Positions 26,029 to 33,952 of a stretch of DNA of 33,952 nucleotides are shown here, piece after piece. Made by a program: the position numbers and the translations under genes. The notes below the pieces were generated by a model that searched no databases, was not told where the DNA came from, and saw nothing but the letters and a program-made list of their open reading frames with translations. Each line of letters begins with the position of its first letter. The stretch's first letter is position 1. Source of the DNA: Pseudomonadota bacterium (lineage in GTDB: Bacteria; Pseudomonadota; Gammaproteobacteria; Burkholderiales; Burkholderiaceae_C); NCBI GenBank assembly GCA_021846025.1, contig JAJZDV010000016.1:1-33952 (forward strand), given 5' to 3'.

Positions 26029-26556
26029 ATGTCGCTCTACCAACTTGAAAACATTCGCCCGGAGGTGGCCGCCGATGCCTTCGTTGCCGACACCGCACGA
26101 GTCATCGGCCGAGTCAAACTGGGCCTGGGCGTCAGCGTCTGGTACGGCGCCGTGCTGCGTGGCGACAACGAGCCCATCGTCGTGGGCGACAACAGCAATG
26201 TGCAGGAGGGTGCCGTGCTGCACACTGACCCCGGCTTCCCGTTGACGGTTGGCGCGGGCGTGACCATCGGTCATCAAGCCATGCTTCATGGTTGCACCGT
26301 GGGCGCGGGGAGTCTCATCGGCATCCAGGCCGTGGTGCTCAATGGCGCGCGCATCGGCCGTCACTGCCTGGTGGGCGCCGGAGCCCTGGTCACGGAGGGC
26401 AAAGTGTTCGCGGATGGCATGCTCATCCTCGGCTCTCCGGCGCGGGCCGTGCGCGAGTTGACGCCGGAGCAGATCGAGCAGATGCAGCGCAATGCCCGCA
26501 CCTATGTGGACCGAGGCCAGCTCTACCGCACCAGCCTCGAGGACGTGTCGGCATGA
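26029..26556 (+). CDS. Gamma-class carbonic anhydrase family protein (YrdA/PaaY-like)
   Basis: This 175-residue protein has a left-handed beta-helix made of hexapeptide repeats (I/V-G at every sixth position) from about 20 to 145, followed by a C-terminal helix. The three zinc histidines of the gamma-carbonic anhydrase family are in place: one in LHTDPGF and two in IGHQAMLHG. The conserved WYGAVLRGDNEPI segment is also present. Members include YrdA and PaaY; some hydrate CO2 and others have thioesterase activity, so the reaction is not certain. The ATG at 26029 starts the conserved MSLYQL region. hslO follows 30 bp downstream and may be co-transcribed. Confidence 0.88.
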   Translation: MSLYQLENIRPEVAADAFVADTARVIGRVKLGLGVSVWYGAVLRGDNEPIVVGDNSNVQEGAVLHTDPGFPLTVGAGVTIGHQAMLHGCTVGAGSLIGIQAVVLNGARIGRHCLVGAGALVTEGKVFADGMLILGSPARAVRELTPEQIEQMQRNARTYVDRGQLYRTSLEDVSA

Positions 26557-26586
26557 ACGATCCACAAGACCCCCAAAGTCATTGAG

Positions 26587-27525
26587 ATGAGTGACACGCT
26601 GTTCAAATTCATGCTCGGCCCGGGTCATGTCCGCGGCGTGGTGGTGAGGCTGCAGTCGACTTGGCAGGAAATGCGCCGACGGCGTCGGCACGCCGCGCTG
26701 GTGCAAAGCCTTCTCGGAGAAATGACCGTGGCCTCGGCGCTGCTGGCCGGCAGCTTGAAGTTCGATGGCACCCTGATCTTGCAAATTCATGGCGATGGCC
26801 CGCTGCAACTGGCCGTGGCCGAGTGCCAGCCCGATTTCGGCCTGCGCGCAACCGTCAAGACCGAAGCGCTGTCGGCGCAGGTGGCCAGCTTGCCCGAACT
26901 CGCCAATGCCCACGGCCTGGGGCGTTGCGTCATCACCCTGGATCCGCGCAACAAAAGGCCCGGTCAGCAGCCATACCAGGGGATCGTCTCGTTGGCGGAT
27001 GCCGATGGCGAGGCGTTGGGCAGCATGGCCACGGTCCTGCAGCAATACCTCGCCCAATCGGAACAAATTCCGTCCTGGCTCATCCTGGCCAGCAACGATG
27101 AGGTGGCCTGCGGCCTGCTGTTGCAGCGCATGCCGGACTCAGGCGGCAAGCTGGGCGCCGCGAGCAGCGAAGTGCAGGCCGACGAGGATTTTTCGCGAGC
27201 CGTGCATCTGGCTTCCACGCTGTCGCGCGATGAGTTGCTGCAGGATCTGCCAGAGGAACTGTTGCACAAGCTGTTCTGGCAGGAAGAGCCGCGTGTGTTC
27301 AACCCCCAGGCGCCGCATTTTCACTGCACCTGCTCCAAGTCGCGGGTGGCCGATATGCTGCGCATGCTGGGCCAGGGTGAAGTCGAGTCCGTGCTCAAGG
27401 AGCAGGGCGAGGTCGACGTGACTTGCGAGTTCTGCGGTGCGCAATATGCGTTCGACCTGGTGGATGCCGCCCAGTTGTTTCGCCCCGAAATCAACCAGCC
27501 GCCGGCACCGCCGCAGCGGCAGTGA
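26587..27525 (+). CDS. hslO: Redox-regulated chaperone Hsp33
   Basis: Hsp33 is a cytoplasmic holdase switched on by oxidation. It has 312 residues (E. coli 292). The N-terminal domain contains LQIHGDGPLQLAVAE and RCVITLD. The C-terminal redox switch has the family CxC-(n)-CxxC zinc site: Cys247 and Cys249 (HCTCSK), then Cys280 and Cys283 (CEFCGA). Zinc is released and disulfides form upon oxidative stress by family knowledge. The ATG at 26587 begins the family-typical start (DTLFKFML). It converges with ftsB, with 20 bp between the stops. Confidence 0.95.
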   Translation: MSDTLFKFMLGPGHVRGVVVRLQSTWQEMRRRRRHAALVQSLLGEMTVASALLAGSLKFDGTLILQIHGDGPLQLAVAECQPDFGLRATVKTEALSAQVASLPELANAHGLGRCVITLDPRNKRPGQQPYQGIVSLADADGEALGSMATVLQQYLAQSEQIPSWLILASNDEVACGLLLQRMPDSGGKLGAASSEVQADEDFSRAVHLASTLSRDELLQDLPEELLHKLFWQEEPRVFNPQAPHFHCTCSKSRVADMLRMLGQGEVESVLKEQGEVDVTCEFCGAQYAFDLVDAAQLFRPEINQPPAPPQRQ

Positions 27526-27545
27526 ACCCGGTGGGGCACCGAGCA

Positions 27546-27893
27546 TCAGTGCCGCGGCTTGGGCTTGGTGGCGTAGGCGACGGGCTGCGAGGCAGCGGGT
27601 GAGGTCGGCGGCAGCGGACTGGAGGCGGGAAGCACCTGCACGAAGATTTCATCGGGCTTGACCATGCCCATCTCGCGCCGGGCGCGATCCTGCACCGCCT
27701 GCAGGCCATGGCGAAGATCATGCGCCTCGTCTTCGAGTCGCTGGTTTTGTCGGCGCGCCAGGTCATTGGCGTGGTGCTGAGCTTCCAGGTTGACGCGCAG
27801 TTGCCGCACCTGCGGCCAACTGCGCTCACCGAACCACAGCGGCCATTGCAGCAGCAGCAGCACACCCAGCAAGAGCATGGTGACCCAGCGCAT
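27546..27893 (-). CDS. ftsB: Cell division protein FtsB
   Basis: FtsB is a single-pass inner-membrane divisome protein that joins FtsL and FtsQ. It has 115 residues (E. coli 103). The membrane helix is at about 4-22 (WVTMLLLGVLLLLQWPLW). A coiled coil follows (about 30-72) with the family-typical HHANDLARRQNQRLEDE and the ARREMGMVKPDEIF segment. The last 28 residues are a Pro/Ser/Ala-rich tail not needed for the fold. A GTG three codons upstream (27902) is an alternative start. It is the last gene of the pyrG-kdsA-eno-ftsB cluster, about 40 bp after eno. Confidence 0.9.
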   Translation of the reverse strand: MRWVTMLLLGVLLLLQWPLWFGERSWPQVRQLRVNLEAQHHANDLARRQNQRLEDEAHDLRHGLQAVQDRARREMGMVKPDEIFVQVLPASSPLPPTSPAASQPVAYATKPKPRH

Positions 27894-27934
27894 GGTTGGC
27901 ACGCCCGACGCCGTTGTGCTGGCTGCAGCCGTGC

Positions 27935-30125
<2,191 letters not shown>

Positions 30126-30131
30126 GGTGCT

Positions 30132-31919
<1,788 letters not shown>

Positions 31920-32759
31920 TCAAGGCGCCGTCAGTTGCCGCACCAACGCGACGATGGCCTCGGCCGTGGCCTGCGGTTGCTCGAAGGGAAACAAGTGGCT
32001 GCCGCCTTCGATCCAGCGCAGATGCGTGCCCACGAGCCGGCGCGTCGCGGCCATGCCGGCCATGCGCAATTCTTGCGACGCGGTCCCGCCGATGAAACAC
32101 ACCGGCACGTCGGGCGGGCGGCGCAGCAGGCGACCCAGACGATGCGGCAGCGTGGCATAGATGCGCGCCTCGATGTCGCGCTCGAAGGCCAGCACGCGTT
32201 GACCTGCGCGTTGCCGGGTACCGGTTTCGGCGTAATCGGCCAACATTTCGGAATCCCAGCGGGCAAAGCCGGGTTTGCTGGCGAAGTGCGCAATCACGGC
32301 CTGCACGTCCGGCCATTCCTGCCGCCGCCGCAGCGCGGGGGCGACGGGGCCGAAACGCCGGATCAGCCCGCTGCGCTTGCCGAGCCACAGCGCACTTGCA
32401 CGCCAGCCGGCGATGACCGGGGAATCCAGCAGCACGACGCAGCGCGCCAGCTCAGGGTGAGCGCGGGCCAGCATCAGGCTGAGAAAACCACCGAGCGAAT
32501 GCCCGACCAGCACCGCCGGGCGGCCCTGTGCGCTTGCCTGCACGAACGCGAGCAATTCGCGCTGCAACTGCGGCCAGCCATCGCTGACCGGATGCGCAGG
32601 GTCATGGCCGAGACGGCATGGAGCCCGGATCTCGAAGTGTTCGCCCAGCATGGCGAAGAGCTTGCGGTAGCTGCCCGCCGGAAAGCCGTTGGCGTGGGAG
32701 AAAACCAGCAGGGGACGGGCTTCAGGGCCGGAGCCGGAGCTTGCGGATCGGGGAGACAT
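31920..32759 (-). CDS. Alpha/beta hydrolase
   Basis: This 279-residue protein has the alpha/beta hydrolase fold. An N-terminal LLVFSHANGFPAGSYRKL carries the oxyanion-hole His-Ala-Asn-Gly-type segment. VLVGHSLGGFLSLM is the nucleophile elbow with the catalytic serine, and the catalytic histidine is probably in GGSHLFPFEQP near the C terminus. The cap region is Arg-rich. Substrate is unknown; ester or similar hydrolysis is likely. The start at 32759 has a poor Shine-Dalgarno sequence. It lies 46 bp downstream of mutS on the same strand, possibly co-transcribed. Confidence 0.85.
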   Translation of the reverse strand: MSPRSASSGSGPEARPLLVFSHANGFPAGSYRKLFAMLGEHFEIRAPCRLGHDPAHPVSDGWPQLQRELLAFVQASAQGRPAVLVGHSLGGFLSLMLARAHPELARCVVLLDSPVIAGWRASALWLGKRSGLIRRFGPVAPALRRRQEWPDVQAVIAHFASKPGFARWDSEMLADYAETGTRQRAGQRVLAFERDIEARIYATLPHRLGRLLRRPPDVPVCFIGGTASQELRMAGMAATRRLVGTHLRWIEGGSHLFPFEQPQATAEAIVALVRQLTAP

Positions 32760-32805
32760 CGGTTGGGGCAAGGATCGGTGAACGCTCGCGGGTTGGCAGC
32801 CGGCT

Positions 32806-33952
32806 TCAGTCGGCCGGGTTTTCGCGTGCAACGGCTTGCAGCGCGTAGAGCAGGTCGAGCGCATCGCGCGGACTCAGGGAGTCGGGGTCGATGGCGGCGA
32901 GTTGTTCCCGCAGCCGGTCGGGTCGGCCGGCGCCTGCAGGGTCAGGCGCGTTGTCCACGGCGTCGTCCTGGGACGCTGCGGGTGCGAACAGATCGCGTTG
33001 CGCGAGCTGTGCGCTTTGCGCCTGCTGCAGGCTTTCGAGCCGCGCACGCGCGTCGCGAATCACGGTTTTGGGCATGCCGGCGAGTTGCGCCACCTGCACG
33101 CCGTAGCTGCGGCTGGCCGGACCGGGTTGCACCTCGTGCAGGAAGACGATGCCGTCGCCATGCTCGGCGGCGCTCACATGCAGATTGATGGCTTGCGGAT
33201 GGCTGGTCGGGAAAGCGGTGAGCTCGAAGTAATGCGTGGCGAACAGCGTGTAGGCGCGGCAGCGCTCGTGCAGGTGCACGGCAATGGCGGCGGCCAGGGC
33301 CAGGCCGTCGAAGGTCGAGGTGCCGCGGCCGATTTCATCCATCAGCACCAGGCTCTGCGGCGTGGCGCAGCGCAGGATGGCGGCAGCCTCGGTCATCTCC
33401 ACCATGAAGGTGGAACGGCCGCCGGCAAGGTCGTCACCGGCGCCGATGCGGGTGTGGATGGCGTCCAGCGGGCCGATGCGCGCGGATGTTGCCGGCACGA
33501 AACTGCCGCAATACGCCAGCAGCGCAATCAGTGCCGTTTGCCGCATGTAAGTGGACTTGCCTCCCATGTTCGGGCCGGTGATGATGTGCGTGCGGCTTTG
33601 CGGCAGCAGCACACAGTCGTTGGGCACGAAGCGCTCCACCTGCGCCTGCACCACCGGGTGACGCCCGCCGCGAATCTCGATGCCGGGCAAGGCTGTCAGT
33701 TCCGGGCAGGCCCAGTTCCAGGTCCGGGCTCGCTCTGCCCAGGCCGCCAGAACATCCAGTGTGGCCAGCGCCCGCGCGGCCTTCTGCCAGGGGCCGACGG
33801 CGGCTTGCAGCGCCATGAGCAACTCGGCGTACAGCACCCGTTCACGTGCCAGACCGCGGTCTTGTGCGGACAGGGCCTTGTCCTCGAAGGCCTTGAGTTC
33901 AGGCGTGATGTAGCGCTCGGCGCCCTTGAGGGTCTGGCGGCGGCGGTAGTCC
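32806..33952 (-). CDS. mutS: DNA mismatch repair protein MutS, C-terminal part (5' end outside window)
   Basis: The visible 381 codons hold the end of the clamp/lever region and the whole ATPase domain of MutS, which recognises mismatches and recruits MutL. The reading frame is open to the window edge (visible start [18 protein letters not shown]). Walker A is GPNMGGKST, followed by the [17 protein letters not shown] loop, Walker [17 protein letters not shown] and FATHYFEL. The helix-turn-helix dimer part follows ([13 protein letters not shown]). The C-terminal tail has the [11 protein letters not shown]-like segment ([16 protein letters not shown]). Identification is firm; only the N-terminal mismatch-binding part lies outside. 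Confidence 0.97.
   Translation of the reverse strand, partial: DYRRRQTLKGAERYITPELKAFEDKALSAQDRGLARERVLYAELLMALQAAVGPWQKAARALATLDVLAAWAERARTWNWACPELTALPGIEIRGGRHPVVQAQVERFVPNDCVLLPQSRTHIITGPNMGGKSTYMRQTALIALLAYCGSFVPATSARIGPLDAIHTRIGAGDDLAGGRSTFMVEMTEAAAILRCATPQSLVLMDEIGRGTSTFDGLALAAAIAVHLHERCRAYTLFATHYFELTAFPTSHPQAINLHVSAAEHGDGIVFLHEVQPGPASRSYGVQVAQLAGMPKTVIRDARARLESLQQAQSAQLAQRDLFAPAASQDDAVDNAPDPAGAGRPDRLREQLAAIDPDSLSPRDALDLLYALQAVARENPAD

Overview
This GC-rich window reads as chromosomal DNA from a betaproteobacterium, most likely of the order Burkholderiales. The protein sequences suggest something near Thiomonas, but that is inference from recognition and no search was run. The content is mostly housekeeping, with dense genes, many 4-bp ATGA/GTGA stop-start overlaps, a glnA / small periplasmic protein / ntrB / ntrC block, and a pyrG-kdsA-eno-ftsB block typical of this group. 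I saw no tRNA, rRNA, CRISPR array, insertion sequence or phage gene.

Layout. At 1-3180 there is a GNAT acetyltransferase tail, a UPF0149/SEC-C protein, a glycine-rich stress-type membrane protein and a class III (beta-alanine--pyruvate type) aminotransferase. At 3180-3860 there is a gene-poor stretch that looks like a decayed gene. At 3862-9854, on the plus strand, there is a CinA/MoaB-type protein, then glnA behind a textbook NtrC/sigma-54 control region, a strong terminator, a small exported protein and the two-component pair ntrB-ntrC. At 9903-14045, on the minus strand, lies yqhA-like / class I fumarase / glutamate racemase / exonuclease III. The racemase carries an in-frame cysteine-rich CWC domain at its N terminus. 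Acetyl-CoA synthetase (acs) follows on the plus strand at 14288-16270.

A seven-gene minus-strand operon at 16484-23738 encodes synthesis and transfer of 4-amino-4-deoxy-L-arabinose (L-Ara4N) to lipid A, in the order arnT, one arnE/F-like gene, arnB, arnC, arnA formyltransferase, arnA decarboxylase, arnD. The two ArnA activities, fused in E. coli, are separate genes here. After a second gene-poor stretch (23739-24397) come the N-degron transferases aat-bpt, a gamma-carbonic anhydrase and hslO (Hsp33), then the minus-strand cluster pyrG-kdsA-eno-ftsB, an alpha/beta hydrolase, and the C-terminal part of mutS running off the right edge.

How the genes fit together. NtrB/NtrC would drive glnA through the sigma-54 promoter seen here. 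The arn operon and kdsA both serve the outer-membrane lipopolysaccharide (KDO core and cationic lipid A). Aat and Bpt feed N-terminally leucylated proteins to the Clp system. The most unusual observations are the CWC-MurI fusion, the split ArnA with all key residues conserved at E. coli-equivalent positions, and the exact E. coli-like geometry of the glnA enhancer.
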